Shown here one piece after another: positions 1 through 8,739 of a stretch of DNA of 20,339 nucleotides. Source of the stretch: JBFHFS01 sp041583495. GTDB lineage: Bacteria > Bacteroidota > Bacteroidia > Bacteroidales > Marinilabiliaceae. The stretch is taken from positions 1 through 20,339 of the forward strand of contig JBFHFS010000078.1 in assembly GCA_041583495.1 (NCBI GenBank). Reading direction: 5' to 3'. Below the pieces are notes generated by a model. The model did not search any database, had not been told where the DNA came from, and saw nothing but the letters and a program-made list of their open reading frames with translations. The first letter of the stretch is position 1. Every line of letters starts with the position of its first letter. Made by a program: the position numbers and the translations under genes.

Positions 1-1989
1 TCCCAGTTGAACCAGGCCAAAGGACATAAATCCAGTTTGATTATTTCTCCAGTGCTTATCCAGCTTATATTCAATGCTTTTTTTAAAGGCTTCCTGCAAG
101 GTTTTGCTTTCGGCTATCTCTTTTGGCATTCCATCGTACAACGGATACAACTGTGAAGAGTGCCGGTGCGCATCGTTGTTTTCCAGTTTGGGGGTTAGCC
201 ATTCCTTGATTATGCCCTCCTCATTGATCATGTAGGGTGGCATCTTCTCAAGCATGGAGCTCCAAAGAGGAATCTTATCGGCATTAACCCCCAGCTCGGC
301 GGAGGCAGCCATAATGTTGGTTAAAAGTTCCCTGGCGGCAGCCACGTCCATGGTGGCATTAAAACTCCCCTGTGAGTTGCTGTTTTTCGGGGTATTTTCA
401 GGCGATTGAGTGGGGGAGAAGACATATTCACCCTCCTCATTTTCATACAGATAATCCTCGAAAAAGAGAGCAGCCTTTTCCATGAAGGGCAGACCATGGT
501 TTTTCAGAAAATCAAGGTCTCCCGTGTAGAGGTAATAATCGTAAAAGAAGTGAGCTGCCCAGGCCGCACCGGCCACCCAGAATCCACCGGCAAACCGGGC
601 ATTCAGAGCATTATTGTAGGCATGAGTGGTGGACCTCGAGGGCAAAACAATCCCTCTGGAATTGAAGATATGGCTGGCATTGATCTCCATATACGGAACG
701 ATTGACTCCATATACGAGGTGTAGGCCAGCATCAATTCAGGTATATTGCCCATTAAAAGACTGGCAATGGCCGAAGGCACATTTCCGTTATGGGTAAAAT
801 CACTGGCCCAGCCGGGTACATAGGTTCCTCCCCAAACGCCCTGCAGGGTAGGAGGTAACTCACCCACGCAGGAAATGATGTTGTACCTGGCCGCATCAAA
901 CTCCTTCTCCAAAAGGGCCCTGTTTAAATCTTCGTTGGTCGATTTCTCAATTAACGCCTCGGTGGTTAAACCGTGGTCTTTGCCACCCCCCAAATCGAGC
1001 TTCATCCGGTTGAACAGGTCCCCGTGTATCCCGGCATGAGCCTGCAAAAGGGTCTCATAATCCGTTGAAAGGCCCCCCATGAATGTCTTCATCTGCTCTG
1101 CCCTGGAATTTTCAGGATCATAAAGCATTTCAACATCAAATAAAACAAGCACTTTATCGGCTCCCTTCATCTCTATGGCATCCCTTCCTTCAATCAGCTT
1201 GCCATTATGCTGTGCCACTTGTGCCACCCCTTCCAGGGCATGGATGCTTCCCGGATAGGCCTTCGAAAAGCTGTTCCGATAGGTGATGGATTGGTCCTTT
1301 ACTGTTTTTTCAATATCTGCAACATGACTCTCAAAAACCTGGTACGATCTGCCGATGGTTTTTAAATCGAGGTTTTCACTGGGTTTTCTTGGATTGAGAC
1401 TTAATGTAAAATCGACTGCTCCTGCCGGGCCGGTAATTAGTAATACCGCTATCCCGTCAGCCCTTGAAACGAACATTTTTCGCTCAAAAACACCCCGGTC
1501 ATCACTCCAGTGAACAATCGCTTCACCGGTCTGAAAATCAACCGACCGCATATAGTTTTCCACTTCTCCTTCAGAGCCCATCTGCAGATTTACATCAAAG
1601 GCCGGCACAAACGGATCGGGATACATAAATCCTTCCTGTCCGGATAGATCGAAGGCCAGCTCGGTAGCCTGCTTGTACAGCCCCCGGTCTATTAAATTTC
1701 GTATCTCAAACAGCATATGGGCGTTATCGGGAGGTACTGTAGGGGCCCCTTGTGGCAGAAACAGCCTCTCATGACTAAAAATAATGGTTTCGTCCAGAGG
1801 ATGGCTCAGAATATTAACTCCCAGGGTGCCGTTTCCACAAATCAAACCTTCTTCCCAGGTTTTGGCGGGTTGAGAACTGATAAAACCCCGCTCAGGGACT
1901 TTGAGCTTTTTGGAATTATTGGTCGCCCCCCACAAAAAGGAGCTGTTCAACATGAAAAATAATCCAACAAATATACAGACTGACTTCAT
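1..1989 (-). CDS. GH95-like alpha-L-fucosidase/alpha-L-galactosidase, C-terminus cut by window edge
   Basis: I translated 663 codons from the ATG at 1989 to the window edge with no stop. Residues 1-21 are a signal peptide (hydrophobic run ending near LWGA). Family GH95 is recognised from the N-terminal block around residues 45-60 (WEEGLICGNGTLGV), the LQGVWGG...DFTHNGN block at 382-403, the TGDLDFL...SPENTP block at 489-534 and DAHRHSSQLYPLYDG at 606-620. By comparison with the characterised Bifidobacterium AfcA, the catalytic set appears kept: Asn401 and Asn403 (NxN), Glu531 and Asp606. The family inverts alpha-L-fucosyl or alpha-L-galactosyl bonds; which sugar is used cannot be told here. 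Roughly the last 100-150 residues are outside the window. It starts 31 bp after the sulfatase stop, so the two are probably co-transcribed. It would act in the periplasm on oligosaccharides freed of sulfate by its neighbours. Confidence 0.85.
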   Translation of the reverse strand, partial: MKSVCIFVGLFFMLNSSFLWGATNNSKKLKVPERGFISSQPAKTWEEGLICGNGTLGVNILSHPLDETIIFSHERLFLPQGAPTVPPDNAHMLFEIRNLIDRGLYKQATELAFDLSGQEGFMYPDPFVPAFDVNLQMGSEGEVENYMRSVDFQTGEAIVHWSDDRGVFERKMFVSRADGIAVLLITGPAGAVDFTLSLNPRKPSENLDLKTIGRSYQVFESHVADIEKTVKDQSITYRNSFSKAYPGSIHALEGVAQVAQHNGKLIEGRDAIEMKGADKVLVLFDVEMLYDPENSRAEQMKTFMGGLSTDYETLLQAHAGIHGDLFNRMKLDLGGGKDHGLTTEALIEKSTNEDLNRALLEKEFDAARYNIISCVGELPPTLQGVWGGTYVPGWASDFTHNGNVPSAIASLLMGNIPELMLAYTSYMESIVPYMEINASHIFNSRGIVLPSRSTTHAYNNALNARFAGGFWVAGAAWAAHFFYDYYLYTGDLDFLKNHGLPFMEKAALFFEDYLYENEEGEYVFSPTQSPENTPKNSNSQGSFNATMDVAAARELLTNIMAASAELGVNADKIPLWSSMLEKMPPYMINEEGIIKEWLTPKLENNDAHRHSSQLYPLYDGMPKEIAESKTLQEAFKKSIEYKLDKHWRNNQTGFMSFGLVQLG

Positions 1990-2020
1990 AGGTTTTAGTT
2001 TTATGGTTTCCCACTATAAG

Positions 2021-3568
2021 TTAATTCCAATATTTTTCCTTTAAGTATTTGGTGTCTTTTCCATGCTCTAACCAATCCTGGTACTCTTCTCTTGACTTAA
2101 AAGGAGGATAATGATGGGGCGAAAGTTTTAACGAAGTGATCTTTAGCGGAGCCGGATTGGAGGGGATGTGCTGCTTCAGTTCTTCTTTGATCTGATTGTA
2201 CGCAGGATCTGAGGCCAGATTAAACCATTCTTCCTCATCTTTAATCTCATTATACAGTTCCTCGCTTCCATCAATGTATTGAATGTATCTCCACTCTTCC
2301 GTGCTGATGGCAAATTCACCAAAATCGTAAGAGGTAATGGCAGGATATTCCCATTCACAATCCGGATCTTTTAGAAGAGGAATCAGGCTATGTCCGTCCA
2401 GATCGTCTCGCTGCGGCAACCCGCATAAGGATCCAAGGGTGGGATACATATCCAGCAATGAAACGGGGCGAGGGCACCGGGCTCCATCTTTTGAACCTTC
2501 GGGTAACCCGGGACTTCCCTTAGGGGCTTTGATCATCAACACCGTACGGGCGGTATTTCTCCACAGGCCAAACTTTCGCCAATGTTCTTTTTCCCCCAAC
2601 TGCCAGCCATGATCGGACCATAGCACAATGATGGTATTTTCGGCGTATTGGCTATTTTCGAGCTCCGAGAGAAGACGCCCTACCATGGCATCGCAAAACG
2701 CAATGGAAGCGAGATACCCCTGAACGGCTTGTTTCCAAAGGCCGGCTTCGAGAACGTGTTTATGGTAATTACCCCCTCTATGAGCTATATCTTTTGCCCG
2801 GTCGCTCAAATCATCGAGGTCGTTGTCCATGGTTTTGGGCAGTTGTATGGAATCCAAAGGAAACAGATCGAAATATTTTTGCGGAACATACCAGGGCAGA
2901 TGAGGCCGATAGATGCCACAGGCCAGAAAGAACGGTTTCTCATGGTCTTTTTTTAATTGATCCGAAACCCATGTTACACTTTTGTAGTCGCCCATCAAAG
3001 AATCTTCAATGTCGAGTGCGGCCCAATCAAACATTTTATACATGTCCTTGAACTCAGGCATATTAATGGTGGATGACTCCGTTCCTTCAGGCATGTATTC
3101 ATCCGGCATGTTTTTCTTTTGCGAGGGCCAGTAATCATCCCAACAGGTGGTATCGATCATATGATAATGATAAATTTTCCCTGCTCCGGCCGAGTAATAG
3201 CCATTTTCACGGAAATATTTACCCATTGAGGTATAGTCGGTGATGACCTCTCTCCAGTCCTGATAGTTGGAATAAACACCGGAGGTATGCGGTGCGATTC
3301 CAGACATGATAGAAGCACGGGAAGGATTACAGGCAGGGTTTGCGCAATAGGCATTGGTAAACAAAACCGCCTCTTCCGACAAGCGTTGAAGATTAGGTGT
3401 GAGGGCCTGTGGATGCCCGCCCAGGGGTTCAATCCAGTCGTTTAAATCATCTAACGAAATAAAAAGGACGTTGGGCTTCTGCTCCGTGGGCGTGGGCCGG
3501 CTACAGGCGCTCCCCACAAAAATAAGGAGGATGGCGATTCCTAAAATGATACTGCCTCGCTTCTTCAT
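2021..3568 (-). CDS. S1-family sulfatase (iduronate-2-sulfatase-like type), exported lipoprotein
   Basis: 515 residues, normal length for an S1 formylglycine sulfatase. The N-terminus has a hydrophobic segment and Cys22 in a VGSAC context, a loose lipobox, so it is probably a lipoprotein. The N-terminal metal site is the Asp pair in SLDDLND (residues 39-44). Cys80 begins the signature C-N-P-S-R, where Cys is converted to formylglycine by a maturase not in this window. The second metal and substrate site is SDHGWQLGEKEHW, and K/R residues follow in KFGLWRNTAR. The pattern CNPSRASIMSGxxPHTSGVY with KxHWRKFxLWxxxxR is typical of iduronate-2-sulfatase-like sulfatases (SulfAtlas S1_7, assigned from memory). 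It hydrolyses sulfate esters on a sugar; the exact sugar is not readable. It sits directly upstream of the GH95 gene and 325 bp after the S9 peptidase gene. Confidence 0.9.
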   Translation of the reverse strand: MKKRGSIILGIAILLIFVGSACSRPTPTEQKPNVLFISLDDLNDWIEPLGGHPQALTPNLQRLSEEAVLFTNAYCANPACNPSRASIMSGIAPHTSGVYSNYQDWREVITDYTSMGKYFRENGYYSAGAGKIYHYHMIDTTCWDDYWPSQKKNMPDEYMPEGTESSTINMPEFKDMYKMFDWAALDIEDSLMGDYKSVTWVSDQLKKDHEKPFFLACGIYRPHLPWYVPQKYFDLFPLDSIQLPKTMDNDLDDLSDRAKDIAHRGGNYHKHVLEAGLWKQAVQGYLASIAFCDAMVGRLLSELENSQYAENTIIVLWSDHGWQLGEKEHWRKFGLWRNTARTVLMIKAPKGSPGLPEGSKDGARCPRPVSLLDMYPTLGSLCGLPQRDDLDGHSLIPLLKDPDCEWEYPAITSYDFGEFAISTEEWRYIQYIDGSEELYNEIKDEEEWFNLASDPAYNQIKEELKQHIPSNPAPLKITSLKLSPHHYPPFKSREEYQDWLEHGKDTKYLKEKYWN

Positions 3569-3696
3569 CTGGCTAAAATTTGTATTTAATGGTTATTATC
3601 CTGCCTCTATTTTACAGGGGATCGTTACTGGTTAATTCTATATTCCTGGAATGTTGAGAATGGAATATTCAATTTTCAAGTTTCAACATTGAATTC

Positions 3697-3825
3697 ACTC
3701 CGAGAAGCTGGATTTCATTGATTTTCAACTTTTTTACCCCTAACCCCTTAAGGGGAACCAGTTAAAAATCAATGAAATCTAAAAGTCCCCTCAAATGGAT
3801 TTAGGGGCATTTTACCTTTCGGAGT
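3697..3825. repeat. 129-bp inverted-repeat element, MITE-like or bidirectional terminator
   Basis: The ends ACTCCGA (3697-3703) and TCGGAGT (3819-3825) are inverted copies. Inside lies a 20-bp arm at 3711-3730 whose inverted copy is at 3760-3779. There is a single difference, which becomes a G-U pair in the minus-strand transcript, so that RNA hairpin is fully paired. The loop contains a perfect 12-bp palindrome CCCCTTAAGGGG at 3744-3755. The segment 3784-3808 resembles the 'AGTCCCC...GGATTTAGGGG' intergenic repeats I know from many Bacteroidota genomes. It lies between two genes on the same strand and could end transcription after the S9 peptidase gene or be a non-autonomous mobile element. 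I see no clear target duplication. Confidence 0.6.
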
Positions 3826-3893
3826 AGGCTCATGTTTTTTATTTGGTTTTTTCAATCACCTCATTGCCCATCTCACCCATGGGATCCCTAATG

Positions 3894-6143
3894 TTACCGT
3901 GGCCCGGGAGGCAAATGTCTGAGCAGGTACCGTGCCATTTGAACCCGCAGGTGCAGGGAAGTACCATTCCCTTTCCGGATGCCATGATCACGATTGGGAT
4001 AGACCATGAAATCAAAGGGCTTGCCCAGCTCTATCAGCCTGTCGACTAACCCTTCCGTGATCTGAAGATGCGTATTGGTCTCTCCGCTGCCATGAACGAT
4101 AAGCAGCTCACCCTTCAAACCTTCGGCATAATTAATCGGGGCAGATAGGCGGTATCCTTCCGGATTCACTTCACGTGTCTTCATATAGATCTCCTGAAAC
4201 CAGGCATTATAGAGATGAGGCTGCGGCTTGGGAGCAACAGCAATTCCCACATCGTATAAATCCGGGTTACGGAACATCGCGTTAAGCGTATTGGAGCCTC
4301 CTCCGCTCCAGCCCCAGATCCCCACCCTGGAAAGATCTACATAAGGGCGTGTGCGGCCCATCTCTTCTAAGGCTGCGGCTTGTTCATCGGTCGACAGGGG
4401 TCCCAGACTGCCTGCAATGGCTCGTCTCCAGGCGGCTCCTTTTGGACAGGGAGTCCCCTGGTTGTCGATGGATACCACAAGATAGCCCAGGTCGGCAATC
4501 ACCCGGTGGTAATCGGCCATGGCATGTCCCCAGGTATCCATTACCGTCTGACCGTGAGGCTCGCCATACACATACACAAATACGGGGTATTTCCGCGAAG
4601 GATCGAAATTACGTGGCTTAATCATCCAGGCATCCATAACAATGCCATTGCCAATATCAATTTTAAAAAACTCTTTGGGTTGAAGATCTTTCGATGTTAT
4701 TTTTTCATGAAGAGCTTTATTGTCCTCAAGCACCTTTTTTACTTTATGTCCCGGGAGTTCTACCAATTGGGTAACCGGTGGCTTATTGGCGGTGGAGTAG
4801 GTGTGAAAAGCCCATCCTGCATCGGAAGAGAGGTTGTAAGTGTGCGTGCCCGGCTGGTTCATCGGAGAAATTCGTTCAGGCTTGCCTTTCCCGTCAAGCC
4901 GTACACGGAACAGATATTTTTGAGTGCCGTTGTCGGGAGAGGCACTGTAATAAAACCAACCATGGGCATCATCCACCATAACCCGCTCAATAATATCGAA
5001 ATTTCCGGGTGTAATCAGTTTTTGGTGTGAACCATCCCGGGCGCACACCCAGGCATGTCTCCAACCATCCTTTTCACTCAATACCACAAAGGCACTGTAA
5101 TTGTTAATCCATTCCAGCCCGCCATTGACGTTATAACTGGCAACCACCCATGCAGGGTCCGACTCCTCGAACAGGGTGGAAATGGTACCGCTGTTGACGT
5201 TGGCAAGCAGAAACGCCCGTTGATCCCTAAAGCGGCTCAGTTTCTCCACCATCAGTTCCTGCGAATTTCCGGCCCAGCTCACTTGTCCCAGATAAAACCC
5301 CTCTGATGGCATTGGAAGGGGAAGCCATCGGGTTTCTTTTCCCCGGTTATCCGTAACGCCTACCCGCAGTTTGGCTATCTCGCCACCCACGCGGGCAAAC
5401 CGGGCTTCTTTCACCCCCGGATAACTGGGATCGCCGGGAACCAGGGCGGAGCGGAGCTTTACCTGCGAAGCATCCGACTGCACAAAAGCAATTTTTTTTC
5501 CATTGGGACTCCATATGGCCCCGCTGTATGATACCGATCCGGCAGCTCCCTCCTTTGTAATTTGAATGGTTTCCTTACTTTGAATATCAAATACAAAAAG
5601 ATTACTGCCCTCTGAAAAGAGAATTTGTTGGCCATCGGGAGAAATAAGGTTATCCCTGCCTCCTTCAACGAGTTGAAGCTTTCCCGACTCGGGCTCAAAC
5701 AGCCAAAAACGGGTATCATTTTCCTGCTCCAGGTTCCTGCTCTGTATCAATAAGCTCTGACCATCGGGGGAGAACTGGTAATCGTCAATGCTGTTCATCC
5801 CTTCTTCACCAGGCACTTTAAGCTGATTTGCTGTAATCAGAACTGTCCGGTTACCACTGGCCACGTCGTAACGCACCAGCTCCTGTTCCTTTCCCGGGGC
5901 ATCCTTCTCCAGAAGCAGGTAGCACGAGGCATCCGGATGCCATTTCCCCTGAAAGGTCCTGGCCGAATACTCTTTTCCCTCATAAATAGCTCTCAGTTCT
6001 TCTACCGCTTCATCGGGTACCATGGCCGGGCGATCAGATGGCCAACCCTCCTGCGCCAGGGAACTTGAGAATCCCGACAGACAAACCATCAGGAGCAGAG
6101 GAATCACCCTTTTTATCTTCAAATTGGTATCAACTGCTGGCAT
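3894..6143 (-). CDS. S9 family (DPP4/prolyl oligopeptidase-like) exported serine hydrolase
   Basis: 749 residues. Residues 1-30 form a signal peptide ending near SLAQ. Residues ~45-450 form a beta-propeller with WD40/TolB-like repeats (phrases such as FSPDGQSLL, WSPNGKKIAFV). Residues ~490-745 are an alpha/beta hydrolase domain. The nucleophile elbow is GWSGGG with Ser613, and the catalytic His is His720 in NRDHG. The place of the DPP4 catalytic Asp (motif ADDN) reads GETN here, so Glu688 stands where Asp is usual. I find no DPP4-type double-Glu motif that would fix N-terminal dipeptide specificity. Such proteins are often annotated as dipeptidyl aminopeptidases, but within a sulfated-glycan cluster an esterase or peptidase acting on glycopeptides is equally possible. 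It starts 4 bp after the sulfatase stop codon at 6148-6150, a clear operon pair. Confidence 0.88.
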   Translation of the reverse strand: MPAVDTNLKIKRVIPLLLMVCLSGFSSSLAQEGWPSDRPAMVPDEAVEELRAIYEGKEYSARTFQGKWHPDASCYLLLEKDAPGKEQELVRYDVASGNRTVLITANQLKVPGEEGMNSIDDYQFSPDGQSLLIQSRNLEQENDTRFWLFEPESGKLQLVEGGRDNLISPDGQQILFSEGSNLFVFDIQSKETIQITKEGAAGSVSYSGAIWSPNGKKIAFVQSDASQVKLRSALVPGDPSYPGVKEARFARVGGEIAKLRVGVTDNRGKETRWLPLPMPSEGFYLGQVSWAGNSQELMVEKLSRFRDQRAFLLANVNSGTISTLFEESDPAWVVASYNVNGGLEWINNYSAFVVLSEKDGWRHAWVCARDGSHQKLITPGNFDIIERVMVDDAHGWFYYSASPDNGTQKYLFRVRLDGKGKPERISPMNQPGTHTYNLSSDAGWAFHTYSTANKPPVTQLVELPGHKVKKVLEDNKALHEKITSKDLQPKEFFKIDIGNGIVMDAWMIKPRNFDPSRKYPVFVYVYGEPHGQTVMDTWGHAMADYHRVIADLGYLVVSIDNQGTPCPKGAAWRRAIAGSLGPLSTDEQAAALEEMGRTRPYVDLSRVGIWGWSGGGSNTLNAMFRNPDLYDVGIAVAPKPQPHLYNAWFQEIYMKTREVNPEGYRLSAPINYAEGLKGELLIVHGSGETNTHLQITEGLVDRLIELGKPFDFMVYPNRDHGIRKGNGTSLHLRVQMARYLLRHLPPGPR

Positions 6144-6147
6144 GACT

Positions 6148-7617
6148 CTAATTTTTTATTTCTTCAAGTATCTGGTTTAACTCTTTCACTTTTTCAGGGT
6201 ATTGATCCCATAAATCAGACTTTTCGTAAGGATCCCTGGCAATATTATACAACTGGCCCTTAAGCAGTAAGGAGTCGGGTTGAACCCTGTCCCTGCCTGA
6301 ACCGGATCCCCTGGTTCCCTGAATCAGCTTCCAGTCGCCTTGCTGAATGGCAAAAACACCATTCCCTGAATGAAACACCCTCGGGCGCATTGCATTGTCA
6401 CTCATCTTTTCCCCCAGCAATGCAGGCAGCACATTGTAACTGTCTTCAGCGTTATTTTCCGGTAATTCCACCTCAAAAAGGGCTGCGAAAGTGGCCATCA
6501 TATCGGTAAGACTAAATACCTCAGTGCTTGTGGTGCCTGGCTTAATTTTTCCGGGCCATTTTGCGATAAACGGTACCCGGTGTCCGCCATCCCAGATCTG
6601 AGACTTATACCCTTTGTAATCCCCTGCCGATTTATGCCCGTTGGCACCTTTCCGGGGGCCATTGTCGCTGGTAACAATAATCAATGTATTATCATCCAGC
6701 CCGTATTCTTCGAGTGTTTTGGTTATCTCTCCCACGCACCAGTCGACCAGGGCCACCAGATCGCCTCTGGCACCCTCTTGGGTTTTCCCCTTCATAAAAT
6801 CGGGAACCATCCAGGGGATATGAGGGGAGGAGGGAACAAAATAGAGGAAAAAGGGATCCTCCGGATTATTGGTTTGATGTCTCTCAATAAAATCAACGGC
6901 TTTCTCTGTCAATCTCACATCCACCTCTTCCTGCGACCAGTCCGAGGCCATAAGGCCGGTAACAACTCCAGGCAGAGAGTCAATAGCTTCAGGGATCATC
7001 ACATCGGGTATCGATATGGTTTTTTTGTTTTCAATAAAACAATAGGGGGGATCGCTGGTGGAACATCCGGCGGTGCCAAAGAAATAATCAAACCCACGTT
7101 CCAGCGGGCCCCCGATAACCGGTTTGGTGAAATCCACATTGTCCTCTTCTTCATACGAGGCAGGCCGGCCATCTTTGGTATTCCAGGCCATCCCCACATG
7201 CCATTTCCCCACACAGGCCGTTTCATAACCTTGCCCTTTTAACAGGGATGCAATGGTCATGCGGTCTTCCTCTATCAAAGGGGTATCCCCGTAAAAATCG
7301 GCCAGCACCCACTCTTTCAGCCGGGTACGCCAGCAATATCTCCCGGTCAGCAAACCATAACGGGTAGGAGAGCAGAGGGAAGATGGCGTATGGACATTGG
7401 TGAACTTTAAGCCCTCACTGGCAACACGGTCCATATTCGGGGTCTGTATCTTTGAATCCGGATTATAGGAACTCAAATCACCGTATCCCATATCATCGGC
7501 CATGATAAATACAATGTTGGGCTTTTTTGCTTCCTTTTCGGTACAGCTTATTCCAAGGGTTAAGGCGCCACACAACAACAGTACGCTTCGAATTACTGAC
7601 TTACTTTTTTTTGACAT
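6148..7617 (-). CDS. S1-family sulfatase (arylsulfatase A / Gal(NAc)-6-sulfatase-like type), lipoprotein
   Basis: 489 residues. The hydrophobic N-terminus ends in LGISC with Cys25, a lipobox. The metal-binding Asp pair is ADD at 40-42. Cys82 starts the formylglycine motif C-S-P-T-R, followed by YGLLTGRY. The second metal site is TSDNGPRKG, and GHKSAGDYKGYKSQIWDGGHRVPFIAKWPGKI is the usual arylsulfatase-A-type strand. The CSPTRYGLLTGRYxWRTRLK pattern resembles Bacteroidota sulfatases of SulfAtlas S1_15, a group that includes galactose- and N-acetylgalactosamine-6-sulfatases; this placement is from memory and is an inference. It is the first gene of the minus-strand cluster and 4 bp ahead of the S9 gene. 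It needs an FGE or anSME maturase encoded elsewhere. Confidence 0.9.
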   Translation of the reverse strand: MSKKSKSVIRSVLLLCGALTLGISCTEKEAKKPNIVFIMADDMGYGDLSSYNPDSKIQTPNMDRVASEGLKFTNVHTPSSLCSPTRYGLLTGRYCWRTRLKEWVLADFYGDTPLIEEDRMTIASLLKGQGYETACVGKWHVGMAWNTKDGRPASYEEEDNVDFTKPVIGGPLERGFDYFFGTAGCSTSDPPYCFIENKKTISIPDVMIPEAIDSLPGVVTGLMASDWSQEEVDVRLTEKAVDFIERHQTNNPEDPFFLYFVPSSPHIPWMVPDFMKGKTQEGARGDLVALVDWCVGEITKTLEEYGLDDNTLIIVTSDNGPRKGANGHKSAGDYKGYKSQIWDGGHRVPFIAKWPGKIKPGTTSTEVFSLTDMMATFAALFEVELPENNAEDSYNVLPALLGEKMSDNAMRPRVFHSGNGVFAIQQGDWKLIQGTRGSGSGRDRVQPDSLLLKGQLYNIARDPYEKSDLWDQYPEKVKELNQILEEIKN

Positions 7618-7772
7618 ACACCTTTTGTTAATTATTATAGCAAATTACAAAACAGTTAAATGATTGATGACCAGAAGAAAATACCTGGTTTTGTGTCTTA
7701 AAATCACCATACTCACTATCTGCCAACGGCCTCTCGCCTCCTTTTGATTGGCCTTTAAATCAAGGCAGAGAA

Positions 7773-7780
7773 CAAATATA
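7773..7780 (-). promoter_or_regulatory. Candidate -7 box TATATTTG for the sulfatase/S9 operon
   Basis: On the minus strand this octamer matches the Bacteroidota -7 consensus TAnnTTTG exactly. It lies about 155 bp upstream of the sulfatase ATG, leaving a long leader. No good -33 TTG is seen at the usual distance, so the call is tentative. The rest of the gap 7618-7870 shows no coding signal. Confidence 0.3.
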
Positions 7781-7870
7781 ACGATTTAATTGACTCGTTT
7801 AAGGCCATCTAAAATTGCACGAGGTACAAGTAAACCGCTCAAAATAGACCATGTGAGCCATGCGATTCGA

Positions 7871-8711
7871 ACTACCCCTCATTTGCAATGAGGGGTCCTC
7901 AGGTCATTCGTTTGTAACGAATCATTTCAATGGATTAATTTCTGAAAGAAGTTTTGTTGGAAAATTTGGTTGTGTTCAATCGAGACGGGCGGATATTTGG
8001 GATTTGAATAATAGTCGTTGCAAACGACTAGCTTTTAACCCCTCGTTGCAAACGAGGGGTAGAGGGGGAGACACTTCATCCGGACCAACTACCCCTCACT
8101 TGCAATGAGGGGTCCTTAGGCCATTCGTTTGCAACGAATCTTTTCAATGGTTTATTTCCTGAAAGAAGTTTTGTTGGAAAATTTGGTTGTGTTCAATCGA
8201 GACTGGCGGATATTTGGGATTTGAATAATAGTCGTTGCAAACGACTAGCTTTTAACCCCTCGTTGCAAACGAGGGGTAGAAAGGGAGACACTTCATCCGG
8301 ACCAACTACCCCTCACTTGCAATGAGGGGTCCTTAGGCCATTCGTTTGTAACGAATCATTTCAATGGATTAATTTCTGAAAGAAGTTTTGTTGGAAAATT
8401 TGGTTGTGTTCAAAAGGGACTTGGCAAATATCCGGGTTTTAAGAAATAGTCGTTGCAAACGACTAGCTTTTAACCCCTCGTTGCAAACGAGGGGTAGAGG
8501 GGGAGACACTTCATCCGGACCAACTACCCCTCATTTGCAATGAGGGGTCCTTAGGCCATTCGTTTGCAACGAATCTTTTCAATGGTTTATTTCCTGAAAG
8601 AAGTTTTGTTGGAAAACTTGGTTGTGTTCAATCGAGACAGGCGGATATTTGGGATTTGAATAATAGTCGTTGCAAACGACTAACTTTTAACCCCTCGTTG
8701 CAAATGAGGGG
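7871..8711. repeat. Four tandem ~217-bp units, each with four CGTTTGCAACG-core hairpins (BIME/REP-like array)
   Basis: Units begin at 7871, 8088, 8305 and 8523, each with ACTACCCCTC, giving periods of 217, 217 and 218 bp. The fourth ends near 8711 without the spacer. In unit 1 the four perfect hairpins are: H1 7875-7895, stem CCCCTCATT, loop TGC; H2 7906-7922, stem ATTCGTT; H3 8013-8029, stem AGTCGTT, loop GCA; H4 8039-8059, stem CCCCTCGTT, loop GCA. H3 and H4 are inverted relatives of H2 and H1, with paired compensatory changes in the stems (A-T versus G-C). Each unit is therefore an inverted pair of hairpin pairs joined by a ~90-bp spacer, the layout of a bacterial interspersed mosaic element. 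CTAC before H1 and GTAG after H4 recall the tetranucleotides of RAYT-mobilised REPs. No REP transposase gene is in the window. Confidence 0.9.
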
Positions 8712-8739
8712 TAGGGGGGAGTAGGGGGGCTTTATACCG

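Noticed and set aside
4380..5030. 216-codon plus-strand open frame
   Set aside because: Antisense to the S9 hydrolase, whose propeller and catalytic domain account for this DNA.
6580..7242. 220-codon plus-strand open frame
   Set aside because: Antisense to the intact CSPTR sulfatase; no domain of its own.
7860..8108. 82-codon plus-strand open frame
   Set aside because: It lies over the first hairpin repeat unit; its residues simply translate the palindromes and no start signal or domain supports it.
7871..8711. CRISPR array
   Set aside because: The period is ~217 bp, spacers are repeated rather than unique, and no cas gene is present.
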